From DATAYF01 sp036272735 (GTDB lineage Bacteria > Chloroflexota > Ktedonobacteria > Ktedonobacterales > Ktedonobacteraceae), in assembly GCA_036272735.1 (NCBI GenBank), contig DATAYF010000155.1, positions 1 through 13,005 on the forward strand: a stretch of 13,005 nt of DNA. Direction: 5' to 3'. Below are positions 1-6,049 of the stretch, one piece after another; the stretch's first letter is position 1; the number at the start of each line of letters is the position of its first letter. The notes below the pieces were generated by a model. The model was not told the origin of the DNA. It did no database searches and worked only from the letters and a program-made list of their open reading frames with translations. Position numbers and translations under genes: made by a program.

Positions 1-1
1 C

Positions 2-304
2 CTTGACCTGCTTGCTCCGCTGGGCCGAATGCTTCTTGTTGGGCACGCCAGCACCACCCCTGAGGAACCGATAAGAGGGAATGACCTGTGGGTCCGCAAC
101 ATCGGTGTGCTCGGCTTCAGCGTTGGCCCGATCCTCCAGGCACATCCGCTGCATGCCCGTAAAGCCTCCTCAGCCGTGATCACCCTCATTGAGCAGGGGG
201 CACTGCATGTTCCCATTGAAACACTCCCTCTTACGCAAGCATCGGAAGCACATCGTCGTCTGGAAGCAAGAGGCGTTGCTGGCCGTTTGATCTTGACGAC
301 CTGA
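2..304 (+). CDS. MDR-family zinc-binding dehydrogenase / quinone oxidoreductase, C-terminal part
   Basis: The open frame runs from the first bases of the window to a TGA at 302-304, so the 5' part of the gene lies outside. The translated tail begins LDLLAPLGRMLLVG, which is the late Rossmann strand typical of medium-chain dehydrogenases/reductases. It ends with the usual C-terminal helix and strand of the family: an EAHRRLEARGVAGRLILT segment, where family members read 'A-H-x-x-L-E-x-x-x-x-x-G-K-x-V-L'. Such enzymes are cytosolic NAD(P)H-dependent oxidoreductases acting on quinones, enones or alcohols. The substrate cannot be told from this fragment, and the zinc-ligand and N-terminal catalytic domains are not visible. 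The gene ends just before an accessory region rich in mobile elements. The family call is good; the specific reaction is unknown. Confidence 0.8.
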   Translation, partial: LDLLAPLGRMLLVGHASTTPEEPIRGNDLWVRNIGVLGFSVGPILQAHPLHARKASSAVITLIEQGALHVPIETLPLTQASEAHRRLEARGVAGRLILTT

Positions 305-323
305 CCTAATGCATGTCATGAGG

Positions 324-352
324 GGAGGTAAGGCTATCCTGAGCTTACCTCC
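324..352 (+). terminator. Hairpin after the MDR gene, possible terminator without U-tract
   Basis: A 9-bp perfect stem, GGAGGTAAG (324-332) against CTTACCTCC (344-352), with an 11-nt loop lies 19 nt after the MDR stop codon. The position suits transcription termination or 3'-end protection. However, the following bases (ACCTGAAACG) contain no T-run, so it is not a canonical intrinsic terminator. Confidence 0.4.
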
Positions 353-419
353 ACCTGAAACGAAAAGATATGGTTCAAACGACACATGCATCAGGGTGGA
401 ACTTCGTATCAGGTTACAG

Positions 420-447
420 TTGACAACCGCAAATCATCCTATATAAT
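420..447 (+). promoter_or_regulatory. Near-consensus sigma70 promoter abutting the MITE-like element
   Basis: TTGACA at 420-425 and TATAAT at 442-447 are both perfect consensus hexamers, separated by 16 bp. The last base of the -10 box touches the first base of the inverted repeat that starts at 448, so transcription would begin a few bases inside that element. No convincing gene follows: the frame from 473 to 712 runs through the repeat and into the IS630 end and resembles nothing I recognise. Confidence 0.6.
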
Positions 448-570
448 GGCTCTGACACAACTTTGGTGAAGGATGAGCTTATCGGGGATGAAGCGATTTT
501 CTCTGGGAGCAGAAAACAACAGTGGAAATTTTGTTATTGATCAGCTTATCACCAAAGTTGTGTTAGAGCC
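448..570. mobile_element. 123-bp MITE-like element with terminal inverted repeats
   Basis: The left end starts GGCTCTGACACAACTTTGG. The reverse complement of the right end starts GGCTCTAACACAACTTTGG, and both continue TGA, giving 21 of 22 matching bases. The outer ends are flanked by AAT on both sides (445-447 and 571-573), which may be a 3-bp target duplication or chance. The interior has no coding capacity and contains a smaller hairpin (TTTTCT 497-502 against AGAAAA 511-516). Size, long terminal repeats and lack of genes fit a miniature inverted-repeat transposable element moved in trans by an IS. I do not recognise which IS family owns these ends. Together with its flanks it explains most of the gene-free stretch 305-753; I see nothing in 571-707. 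Confidence 0.6.
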
Positions 571-753
571 AATTTACCTGAGAAATGACACGACTGGCTT
601 CTCTGGCTATTTTAGGTTTTTATTTTGTCAAATCTTGTCTCGCTTTTATAACGTGCGTCAAACAGTTTTGCTCCCAAATGTGAGTGTGGAGAAGGGCAAT
701 CCTACTCTATAGACCTCAGCATGAGGATCTAAAGTGAAGAACCTTGCGAGCCG

Positions 754-1272
754 ATGAAAGGAGGCATGAATAAGAAAGACCCCCTTCCAAAAGATTGGCG
801 CGAAGGCCGACGACTGCGTGCCTGGCAACTGTATCAGCAAGGCTGGAAACAAAAAGACATCGCGCAGGCCCTCGGGGTGACCGGAGGCGCGGTGAGTCAA
901 TGGATGAGCCGAGCCAAGAAAGCTGGTCCTCATGCGCTGCGCCACCAACCGCCTCCCGGTCCACAACCGAAACTGACTGAGGCGCAGCGTGCCCAGTTGC
1001 CCGACCTGTTGGCCAAAGGGGCGGAGCACTACGGGTTTCGCGGGGCCGTCTGGACCACAGCCCGTGTGGCAGCACTGATCAAAGAGCAGTTTGGCGTCAC
1101 GTATCATCCAGCGCATTGTAGCCGTCTCCTTCGGACGATCAAGTACAGTGTCCAAAAACCGGAGGAAGAAGCGGCCCAGAAAAATGAGCAGGAAATCTCG
1201 ACATGGCGCGAAGAGTGCTGGCCTGCTCTGAAAAAAAAGCCGAGCAGGAACAGCGGCAGATCCTGTTTGTAG
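754..1272 (+). CDS. IS630 transposase, ORF A (DNA-binding part)
   Basis: Encodes the N-terminal half of an IS630-type transposase. Residues of about 20-60 form a helix-turn-helix (QLYQQGWKQKDIAQALGVTGGAVSQW as its core region, reading from helix 1 to the recognition helix). A second winged-helix-like part follows, with the HYGFRGAVWTTARVAALI segment common in this family. The frame ends at a TAG soon after an A8 run at 1231-1238. A -1 shift there would join KKK directly to AEQEQRQILFVDES of the next frame, giving a fused protein of about 341 residues, the usual size. ATG at 754 has only a weak upstream ribosome site. A strong AAAGGAGG lies just inside the gene but too close (1 nt) to the second ATG at 766, so the start is uncertain. 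Confidence 0.75.
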   Translation: MKGGMNKKDPLPKDWREGRRLRAWQLYQQGWKQKDIAQALGVTGGAVSQWMSRAKKAGPHALRHQPPPGPQPKLTEAQRAQLPDLLAKGAEHYGFRGAVWTTARVAALIKEQFGVTYHPAHCSRLLRTIKYSVQKPEEEAAQKNEQEISTWREECWPALKKKPSRNSGRSCL

Positions 1273-1778
1273 ATGAATCGGGTTTTTATCTGTTGCCGAT
1301 GGCGGTGCGCACCTATGCCCCCATGGGTCATACGCCAATGCTGCGCGTACCGTTGACCCGGGACCATGTCTCGTCCATCGGAGCGTTGACACCAGAAGGA
1401 AGATTGTTCATGCAGACCCAAGACCACCCTTACAAAGGGGAGGACGTGGTGGGCTTTCTCAAGCAACTCCTGCGCCAAGTTCCCGGCAAACTGCTCATCA
1501 TCTGGGATGGTTCTGCCATCCATCACTGCCAGGCCGTCAAAGACTTTTTGGCGGCTGGCGCGGCAGCACGCATCCATCTGGAACGATTGCCTGCCTACGC
1601 TCCCGAGTGCAATCCGCAAGAAGGCGTCTGGAACCTGCTCAAACGGCGTGAACTCAAGAATCTCTGTTGTAGGGATCTCGCAGAACTCGATGAGCAACTG
1701 CTCCTTGCAAGGGCTCGATTGAGGCATCGTCAGCACACGCTTCGTCACTGTTTTGCCCATGCTGGTTATTCACTTTAG
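1203..1778 (+). CDS. IS630 transposase, ORF B (DDE catalytic part)
   Basis: Carries the DDE catalytic domain (DDE_3/IS630 type). The three acidic residues are visible in their usual settings: Asp in FVDESGFY (codon at 1272-1274), Asp in IIWDGSAIHH (1506-1508) and Glu in ECNPQEGVWNLLKR (1620-1622). The family uses these to bind two divalent metal ions for strand cutting and transfer at TA targets. The frame lies -1 relative to ORF A, and the overlap includes the A8 run. It is therefore most likely made as a fusion by programmed frameshifting; the ATG at 1203 need not be a real start. The C-terminus (FAHAGYSL) ends within the right inverted repeat. No internal stop or missing catalytic residue is seen. 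Confidence 0.8.
   Translation: MARRVLACSEKKAEQEQRQILFVDESGFYLLPMAVRTYAPMGHTPMLRVPLTRDHVSSIGALTPEGRLFMQTQDHPYKGEDVVGFLKQLLRQVPGKLLIIWDGSAIHHCQAVKDFLAAGAAARIHLERLPAYAPECNPQEGVWNLLKRRELKNLCCRDLAELDEQLLLARARLRHRQHTLRHCFAHAGYSL
1231..1238 (+). other. A8 slippery run, putative programmed -1 frameshift site
   Basis: Eight consecutive A residues followed by G lie in the overlap of the two transposase frames. In the first frame this reads CTG AAA AAA AAG; slipping back by one base enters the frame coding AEQEQRQILFVDES. A-runs are a known recoding signal in several IS families. A short GCCG (1239-1242)/CGGC (1254-1257) pairing just downstream is too weak to be called a stimulator. Confidence 0.6.
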
Positions 1779-1799
1779 CTTTTTATGCTGAGATCAATA

Positions 1800-1875
1800 G
1801 ATGCGCCCAGCAGCGCCTACAACGACGAGGGGAACCCGCATACATGGCACCGCAGATCGGGCATATTCGCATCAT
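1800..1875 (-). pseudogene. Small zinc-knuckle ORF interrupted by the IS630 insertion
   Basis: On the minus strand, AGAGGTGCA precedes ATGATG (start at 1875). The frame codes a short peptide with CPICG and, 11 residues later, CRRC, followed by WAH, and then meets the IS630 right end. If the IS and one TA copy are removed, the sequence continues from base 707 leftward as ...CAT CTA GAG TAG. This closes the frame at 27 residues with two CxxC pairs, a plausible four-Cys zinc ribbon. It overlaps the end of the VirB4 remnant in another frame. No family is recognised. It could be a real microprotein of the conjugative element or a chance frame; the four-Cys pattern plus ribosome site and clean repair argue weakly for the former. 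Confidence 0.35.
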
Positions 1876-2410
1876 TGCACCTCTTTTCTTTTTCTAAGGG
1901 CGAAAAGTATCCTCTCTCCCATTGCTTCTCTCTTCTTTCTGTCTCCGGCTTGTAAACGAGAGGAAGCACAATATTAAACTCGTTGTGGGAGTTCTGAACA
2001 GCTATCGCCTCTTTTTGTTCGAATGCAGCCTCCTCCGCACGCTTCTCTCGCTGTGCCCGTTCCTGTCTCATGAGTTCTTTCGGGTCTGTCCTGGCAAGCT
2101 GATCTTCCAGGTCAGACGCGACCACTTGCAGTGGCACATGAGACGACCGGCAGAAGAATAACCCTTCTCCCTTCGATGCGCCAAGGAGAAACTTGCGTTC
2201 CTCATCTGAAAGTTTGAACGCCTTTATTACCGCTTCAATGATCGTTGAATCGTGTTTCATTAAGAACTTCTGCGAGGCGTTGAGTAAAATCGTTCTGCCT
2301 GATTCGGAGGCTAAGAAGTCCTCGACGTTTTGCGTCACCAGCCGCAGATGCAAATTATACTTTCTTGCTCTGCGCGAGATTCCCGCGAGAAAACGCCTGA
2401 GCCTCCCCCG
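1817..2410 (-). pseudogene. VirB4/TraC-type conjugation ATPase, C-terminal remnant
   Basis: The minus-strand frame reads RRFLAGISRRARKYNLHLRLVTQNVEDFL, here cited as its segments RRFLAGISRRARKYN and LVTQNVEDFL. It continues with NASQKFLMKHD, the LSDEERKFLLGASKGEGLFF stretch, and VPLQVVASDLED. This order matches the end of the VirB4/TraC AAA+ ATPase that powers type IV secretion, from just after Walker B through the glutamine-containing 'TQ' motif to the C-terminal helix. The tail of about 100 residues is Glu/Lys/Arg-rich. Walker A, Walker B and the whole N-terminal domain are missing: homology stops where the IS3-family element begins near 2410, and no VirB4-like sequence appears on the far side of it. 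The open frame extends to 2470 only by running into the IS3 end. It is a remnant of an integrated conjugative element or plasmid, not a working protein. Confidence 0.7.
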
Positions 2411-2412
2411 GA

Positions 2413-2442
2413 TTGATAGAGTCCCCAAAGCCGAGCTATACT
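2413..2442 (+). promoter_or_regulatory. Promoter of the IS3-family transposase
   Basis: TTGATA (2413-2418) and TATACT (2437-2442), spaced by 18 bp, lie 28 nt before the orfA start. The position near the element's left end is usual for IS3-family transposase promoters. Confidence 0.5.
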
Positions 2443-2469
2443 CTAGACAGATCGGAAAGGGGATCAACA

Positions 2470-2766
2470 ATGGGAAAGATCCAAAAAGTCTACACGAAAG
2501 AGTTCAAGCAGGAAGCCGTGCGACTGGCGCAAACCAGTGGGAAGCCCATCGCGCAGGTTGCTCGAGAATTGGGGATCTCAGACACCTCGATTCAGCAATG
2601 GCGTAAAGAACTGGCTGAGAACGGCTCCGAAGCGTTCCCAGGCAAAGGACACCAAATCCAACTCGAAGAGGAAAATCGCCGCCTCAAACGTGAAAACGAG
2701 ATAGTGCGGCAGGAGCGTGAGATGCGAAAAAGAGCAATGAGCATCTTTTCACGGCAATCCAGATGA
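2470..2766 (+). CDS. IS3-family transposase orfA (helix-turn-helix protein)
   Basis: Encodes a 98-residue OrfA. The N-terminal helix-turn-helix of the IS3/IS911 type is clear: YTKEFKQEAVRLAQ, then IAQVARELGISDTSIQQW as turn and recognition helix. A charged leucine-zipper-like helix follows (LEEENRRLKRENEIV), which in this family dimerises OrfA. The ATG at 2470 was chosen because AAAGGGG lies 8 nt upstream and because family OrfA proteins begin at about this point; an upstream in-frame ATG at 2413 would add residues from the promoter region. The stop TGA at 2764-2766 overlaps the orfB ATG (2763-2765) as ATGA, a normal arrangement for coupling or frameshifting to OrfAB. No lesion is seen in orfA itself. 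Confidence 0.75.
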   Translation: MGKIQKVYTKEFKQEAVRLAQTSGKPIAQVARELGISDTSIQQWRKELAENGSEAFPGKGHQIQLEEENRRLKRENEIVRQEREMRKRAMSIFSRQSR

Positions 2767-3653
2767 GATATCAGTGTATTGAACGACAGAAGCAGGAGTT
2801 TCCCGTCGTCGTCATGTGTCGAGTCCTTGACGTCTCGGAGCGTGGCTTTTCCGCCTGGCGCAAGCGCCTTCCCTGCCCGCGCCGACGCGCGTGATGCTCA
2901 ACTCACCCAAGAGATTCAACAGGTGTTTGATAGGCACCAGGGCAGGTATGGGTCACCACGCATGTATCGAGAACGCAAAGACCAGAAGCGAAAGATCTCG
3001 CGCAAACGGGTGGCCCGGCTCATGCGTGAGGCAGATCTCAGTGCCTGGCGCAGACGCCATCGGGTGCTGACCACCAAACGCGATGCCTCCCATCCAGTTG
3101 CTCCTCCTGTCTTACATCGGGAGTTTACAGCAACAGCACCCAATACCAAATGGGTCACAGCTATCACGTCCATCACGTCCATCTCGACGATGCAAGGATG
3201 GCTCTACCTGGCTGTGCTCTTGGATGTGTATGCGCAGGCAGTCGTGGGATGGTCGATGTCAAAGACCTGCGATGAAGCCTTGGCAGAAAACGCCTTGAAG
3301 ATGGCAGTCGCTCGTCGTCGCCCCGCACCGGGATTTGTGCATCACAGTGATCGAGGCCGCCAGTACACCAGTCGAGCCTCCCAAAACTAGTTGGAACACA
3401 TCGGAGCAGTGGTCAGTCTGTCACGCAAAGGCAGATGCCCGGGAGAATGCCGCTATGGAGTCGTTCTTTGGGCCTCTCAAAGAAGAGTGTGTCAGCACTC
3501 AGCTCTACTCATCTCATCAGCAGGCCTGCTCAAGCCCTTTTTGAGTACCTTGAAATAGACGATCATCGACAACGAAGGTCTTCATCCATTGGATATGTCA
3601 GTCCACTCGTTTATGAGCAAAGAGCTTTGGAGCAGACGATAGCAGCCATTTGA
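2763..3653 (+). pseudogene. IS3-family transposase orfB, multiply inactivated
   Basis: The rve-type integrase core is recognisable but scattered over frames. It starts at 2763 (MRYQCIERQKQEFPV...VSERGFSAWRKR) in one frame and shifts near 2880. It continues as DAQLTQEIQQVFDRHQGRYGSPR in the second frame, meets a TAG at 3388-3390, shifts again near 3430-3440 (RENAAMESFFGPLKEE), and once more near 3530 (ALFEYLEI...SIGYVSPLVYEQR). The first catalytic Asp, normally WVTDIT in this family, reads WVTAIT. It is followed by a 9-bp tandem duplication (ATCACGTCC twice, 3163-3180) that adds three residues. The HSDRG Asp and the ENAAMESFF Glu are still legible. Three frameshifts, a stop and the lost Asp make this a dead gene. 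Confidence 0.8.
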
Positions 3654-3843
3654 CGTATTACGTTTTTATTGGTAGAATAAAAATGTTAACGTTACGTTTC
3701 GTAGAAACGTTTTCCATCGTCCTCAGCTCCCACCTCTGGAGACTCTACGACATCGGGGCAAGCTCAATTGGCAAACTCACCTGTTTTGTGGCTTACTGTG
3801 TATAATGGTTTGTTAGCAATGTCTATTTTGCAGGAGGAATTTC
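3654..3843. other. Spacer between the IS3 remnant and the thiolase gene
   Basis: No gene is seen in these 190 bases. The left part is AT-rich with repeated ACGTT/AACGT words and a small hairpin (ACGTTT, loop CGTAG, AAACGT, near 3696-3712). The right part holds the -10 box and ribosome site of the thiolase gene. No VirB4 homology resumes here on the minus strand. Confidence 0.5.
3768..3806 (+). promoter_or_regulatory. Putative thiolase promoter (-10 TATAAT)
   Basis: A perfect TATAAT lies at 3801-3806, 37 nt before the start codon, preceded by TGTG, close to an extended -10. No good -35 stands at 16-18 bp. The nearest TTGGCA, at 3768-3773, is 27 bp away, too far for normal use, so an activator or the near-extended -10 may compensate. 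Confidence 0.4.
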
Positions 3844-5016
3844 ATGGCGACAATGAGAGAAGCGGTCATCGTTGACGCTCTTCGTACCCCCGTAGGTCGT
3901 CGCAATGGTGCGCTCAAAGGCTGGCACCCGGCGGACCTACAGGCCTATGTGCTCAAGACGCTGGTGGAGCGCAATCGGCTCGATCCTGAGCGCATCGATG
4001 ATGTGATTATCGGCTGTGTGAGCCAGGTAGGTGAGCAGACGTTTAATATTGGACGGAACGCGGTTCTGGGGGCGGGCTTTCCAGAAAGCGTGCCCGGTAC
4101 CACGGTGGATCGCCAGTGTGGTTCGAGCCAGCAGGCCATTCATTTTGCCGCGCAAGGCGTCATGAGTGGCGCGTATGATATTGTCATTGCCGGTGGCGTG
4201 GAGTCGATGACGCGCGTGCCGATGGGTTCTACCACGAAGGGTCCTGGCGAACCCTTTGGCCCCGCGATGGTTGCACGCTACGATAATAAACTGGTGCACC
4301 AGGGCATAAGCGCGGAGATGATCGCCCAGAAGTGGGAAATCAGCCGTGAAGCACTCGATGCCTTTAGCCTGGAAAGCCATCGCCGTGCGGCACAGGCGAC
4401 CAGGGAAGGCCGTTTCACATCGCAAATTCTGCCCGTTCCAGTGCAATTGGAGGATGGCAGCACGGCCCTCTTTGAGCGTGATGAAGGTATTCGTTTCGAT
4501 ACCAGCCTGGAAAAACTGGCTACGTTGAAACCATCCTTTAAGCCCGATGGTGTGGTCACGGCCGGAAATTCCTCGCAAATCAGCGATGGAGCCTCTGCTG
4601 TGCTGATTATGGAGCGTTCGTTGGCCGAGCAATTGGGTATGGTGCCGCGTGCTCGCTTCGTAGCCTTCGCGCTGGCTGGTGACAATCCCATCTACATGCT
4701 GACCGCGCCGATCCCCGCCACGCGCAAGGTGTTGGCGAAGGCGGCCCTCACGCTTGACCAGATGGATCTAATCGAAATTAACGAAGCCTTTGCCAGCGTC
4801 GTGCTTGCCTGGCAGCATGAGACCGGGGCCAATCTGGATAAGGTCAACGTCAACGGTGGCGCGGTGGCGATTGGTCATCCGCTGGGTTCTTCCGGGGCGC
4901 GCTTGACCACCTTCATGCTCAACGAGCTTGAACGCCGGGGCGCTCGCTATGGTTTGCAAACGATCTGCGAGGGTGGTGGCACGGCCAACGCGATGATTAT
5001 CGAGCGTCTGGGCTAA
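3844..5016 (+). CDS. Thiolase family protein (acetyl-CoA acetyltransferase / 3-ketoacyl-CoA thiolase)
   Basis: A full-length 390-residue thiolase, a cytosolic enzyme that either cleaves 3-ketoacyl-CoA with CoA or condenses two acyl-CoAs. The acyl-accepting Cys92 sits in DRQCGSSQQAIHFAA. NEAFA appears at about residue 316. The His345 loop is GGAVAIGHPLGSSGAR, and the second Cys375 is in the CEGGGTANAMIIE terminus, so all catalytic elements are present. ATG 3844 follows AGGAGG by 6 nt. The NEAFASVVLAW...VNVNGGAVAIGHP stretch and the EPFGPAMVARY loop recall FadA5/FadI-like and steroid-type thiolases more than the classic PhbA biosynthetic enzyme. That resemblance is from memory and does not settle the substrate. 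The gene stands alone, between mobile DNA and a convergent lipoprotein gene, with no CoA-metabolism neighbour in the window. Confidence 0.88.
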   Translation: MATMREAVIVDALRTPVGRRNGALKGWHPADLQAYVLKTLVERNRLDPERIDDVIIGCVSQVGEQTFNIGRNAVLGAGFPESVPGTTVDRQCGSSQQAIHFAAQGVMSGAYDIVIAGGVESMTRVPMGSTTKGPGEPFGPAMVARYDNKLVHQGISAEMIAQKWEISREALDAFSLESHRRAAQATREGRFTSQILPVPVQLEDGSTALFERDEGIRFDTSLEKLATLKPSFKPDGVVTAGNSSQISDGASAVLIMERSLAEQLGMVPRARFVAFALAGDNPIYMLTAPIPATRKVLAKAALTLDQMDLIEINEAFASVVLAWQHETGANLDKVNVNGGAVAIGHPLGSSGARLTTFMLNELERRGARYGLQTICEGGGTANAMIIERLG

Positions 5017-5032
5017 AAAATCCTTAATGAAG

Positions 5033-5070
5033 CAAGCAAGGTACAGGCTGCGTGTTCTGTACCCTGCTTG
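5033..5070. terminator. Hairpin between convergent thiolase and lipoprotein genes
   Basis: CAAGCA (5033-5038) pairs with TGCTTG (5065-5070), and GGTACAG (5040-5046) with CTGTACC (5057-5063). There is one mismatch between the two blocks and a 10-nt loop. Lying 16 nt after the thiolase stop and 10 nt after the lipoprotein stop on the other strand, it is well placed as a shared bidirectional terminator. No T-run follows directly on the plus strand; on the minus strand a run of six T comes only about 14-19 nt later. Confidence 0.5.
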
Positions 5071-5080
5071 TATCGCGGCG

Positions 5081-5830
5081 CTACAAAGCGGTGATAACGA
5101 AGCTGGTGACGCGCAGGATAATAGCGTGTGACTGGATATGTAGCGGCCCGCTTGATAGATAGTGAGACGCGGTGCTATTCACACTGAAAACGTCATTACC
5201 GTCGGCAAAGACATTGACTGAGTTGCCACGAACCTCTAAACGGTACACATGGGTATCCATACGCGGGTCATAATCAAAAGGTAAATCGTTGGTCTCCCCG
5301 TGGGCCTGCGGCTCAATAAACGCCTGGAATTGGGGATTAGAACCGTTGGGGCGTGGACCAGGAGCCATCAGGTTACTTGTTCCAGCTATATAGCCATCAG
5401 TCCGCCCACTATGCTGAGTAAAAAAACTGAAACTCCCACCATGTTTTGTCTTGTAGCGGGTCACCTGAATATGAATCTCGACGGCATAATCGGTCGTGGG
5501 GGAAATATATGGCACGGCTAGTACATCCTCATCCCCGCCTTTAGAATAGAGTTCTCCATGCTCTACATTCCAAGCAGAGGCCACCTGCCAACCTTTAATG
5601 CCATGCGACCAATCGGCCTTGTAGAGTATCGTTCCTGGAGGCGGCCCTTTGTGAACCGGTTGCGTAGGAGATGCCTGTTGAGCAACTGGCCCAGAGGGCG
5701 TCGACGAACCACTAGAGCAGGAAGCGAAGAGCGACATGACGCAAATGAGGAAGAGACTAAACGATAACGGTCGCCAGAAATCAGGGATATGAGAAACGTG
5801 GCGTGTATGCTTTTGCATTGATACAGGCAT
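5081..5830 (-). CDS. Secreted lipoprotein with a beta-sandwich-like domain, unknown function
   Basis: The 249-residue product starts with a basic N-region, a hydrophobic stretch (PLSFSLFLICVMSLFASC) and a lipobox-like FASC ending at Cys38, so it is probably lipid-anchored on the outer face of the membrane. Phe at -3 is unusual for a lipobox. A Ser/Pro/Thr-rich linker (residues about 39-65) leads to a domain of alternating strands. The ILYKADWSHGIKGWQV start and an ending with VFADGNDVFSV and LRVTSFVITAL recall concanavalin-like (LamG/DUF1080-type) domains that bind sugars, but I see no catalytic motif. ATG at 5830 has AAAGGAG 7 nt upstream on its strand; Met5 is an alternative start. It is divergent from the CGNR gene and convergent with the thiolase. 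The ligand is unknown. Confidence 0.65.
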   Translation of the reverse strand: MPVSMQKHTRHVSHIPDFWRPLSFSLFLICVMSLFASCSSGSSTPSGPVAQQASPTQPVHKGPPPGTILYKADWSHGIKGWQVASAWNVEHGELYSKGGDEDVLAVPYISPTTDYAVEIHIQVTRYKTKHGGSFSFFTQHSGRTDGYIAGTSNLMAPGPRPNGSNPQFQAFIEPQAHGETNDLPFDYDPRMDTHVYRLEVRGNSVNVFADGNDVFSVNSTASHYLSSGPLHIQSHAIILRVTSFVITAL

Positions 5831-6049
5831 ACGAATTCTCCTTTATTCGTCAAAACTCGTATCTGCTCAAATCCCCTCCTCTTGAATTGTTTAGCATTGG
5901 CGGCGGCAAGCAAGCAATAGGAGAACTGAGTAGCTACCAAAACCCTGAAAAAATGGGTACAATGTAATCATCAAAAATCATTTTTGCTCATTACTTCCAG
6001 AAGTATAAGGTGGAATATAAGAGCTTGTCAAGAAGCAGATTCGTGAGGC

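Larger units (their letters stand above)
710..1797 (+). mobile_element. IS630-family insertion sequence, apparently complete
   Basis: Terminal inverted repeats at 710-738 and 1769-1797 match at 23 of 29 positions, with the shared blocks CTCAGCAT and CTAAAGTGAA. The element is flanked by TA on each side (708-709 and 1798-1799), the hallmark target duplication of IS630/Tc1-mariner elements. The length of 1088 bp is normal for the family. Inside are two overlapping frames joined by an A8 slippery run. The stop codon of the second frame (1776-1778) falls inside the right repeat. With the element removed, and one TA kept, the flanks join cleanly. The ends, the target site and all three DDE acidic residues look intact, so it may still be active. 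Confidence 0.85.
2413..3653 (+). mobile_element. IS3-family element, decayed; ends not resolved
   Basis: An orfA/orfB pair of IS3 type occupies this span. The left limit is placed where VirB4 homology stops and the transposase promoter begins; the right limit is the end of the last recognisable orfB frame. I could not find a convincing pair of terminal inverted repeats or a target duplication, so the right end may be lost. orfA is open, but orfB has several disabling changes, so the element cannot move by its own transposase. Confidence 0.7.

Noticed and set aside
473..712. 79-codon plus-strand frame behind the strong promoter at 420-447
   Set aside because: It runs through the inverted repeat of the MITE-like element, unremarkable spacer and the IS630 end; no recognisable domain and only a weak ribosome site.
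658..1392. Long minus-strand frames opposite the IS630 transposase (also 1104-1760)
   Set aside because: Antisense shadows of the transposase genes; composition follows the opposite strand and no domain is recognisable.
2413..2469. Upstream in-frame ATG extension of IS3 orfA
   Set aside because: Would start inside the -35 promoter hexamer; ATG 2470 has a ribosome site and fits the family N-terminus.
305..3653. CRISPR array or tRNA-linked attachment site in the accessory region
   Set aside because: No regularly spaced direct repeats and no tRNA-like cloverleaf or matching att repeats were seen on either strand.
3937..4632. 231-codon minus-strand frame opposite the thiolase
   Set aside because: Antisense shadow with no recognisable domain; the plus strand thiolase is complete with its catalytic residues.
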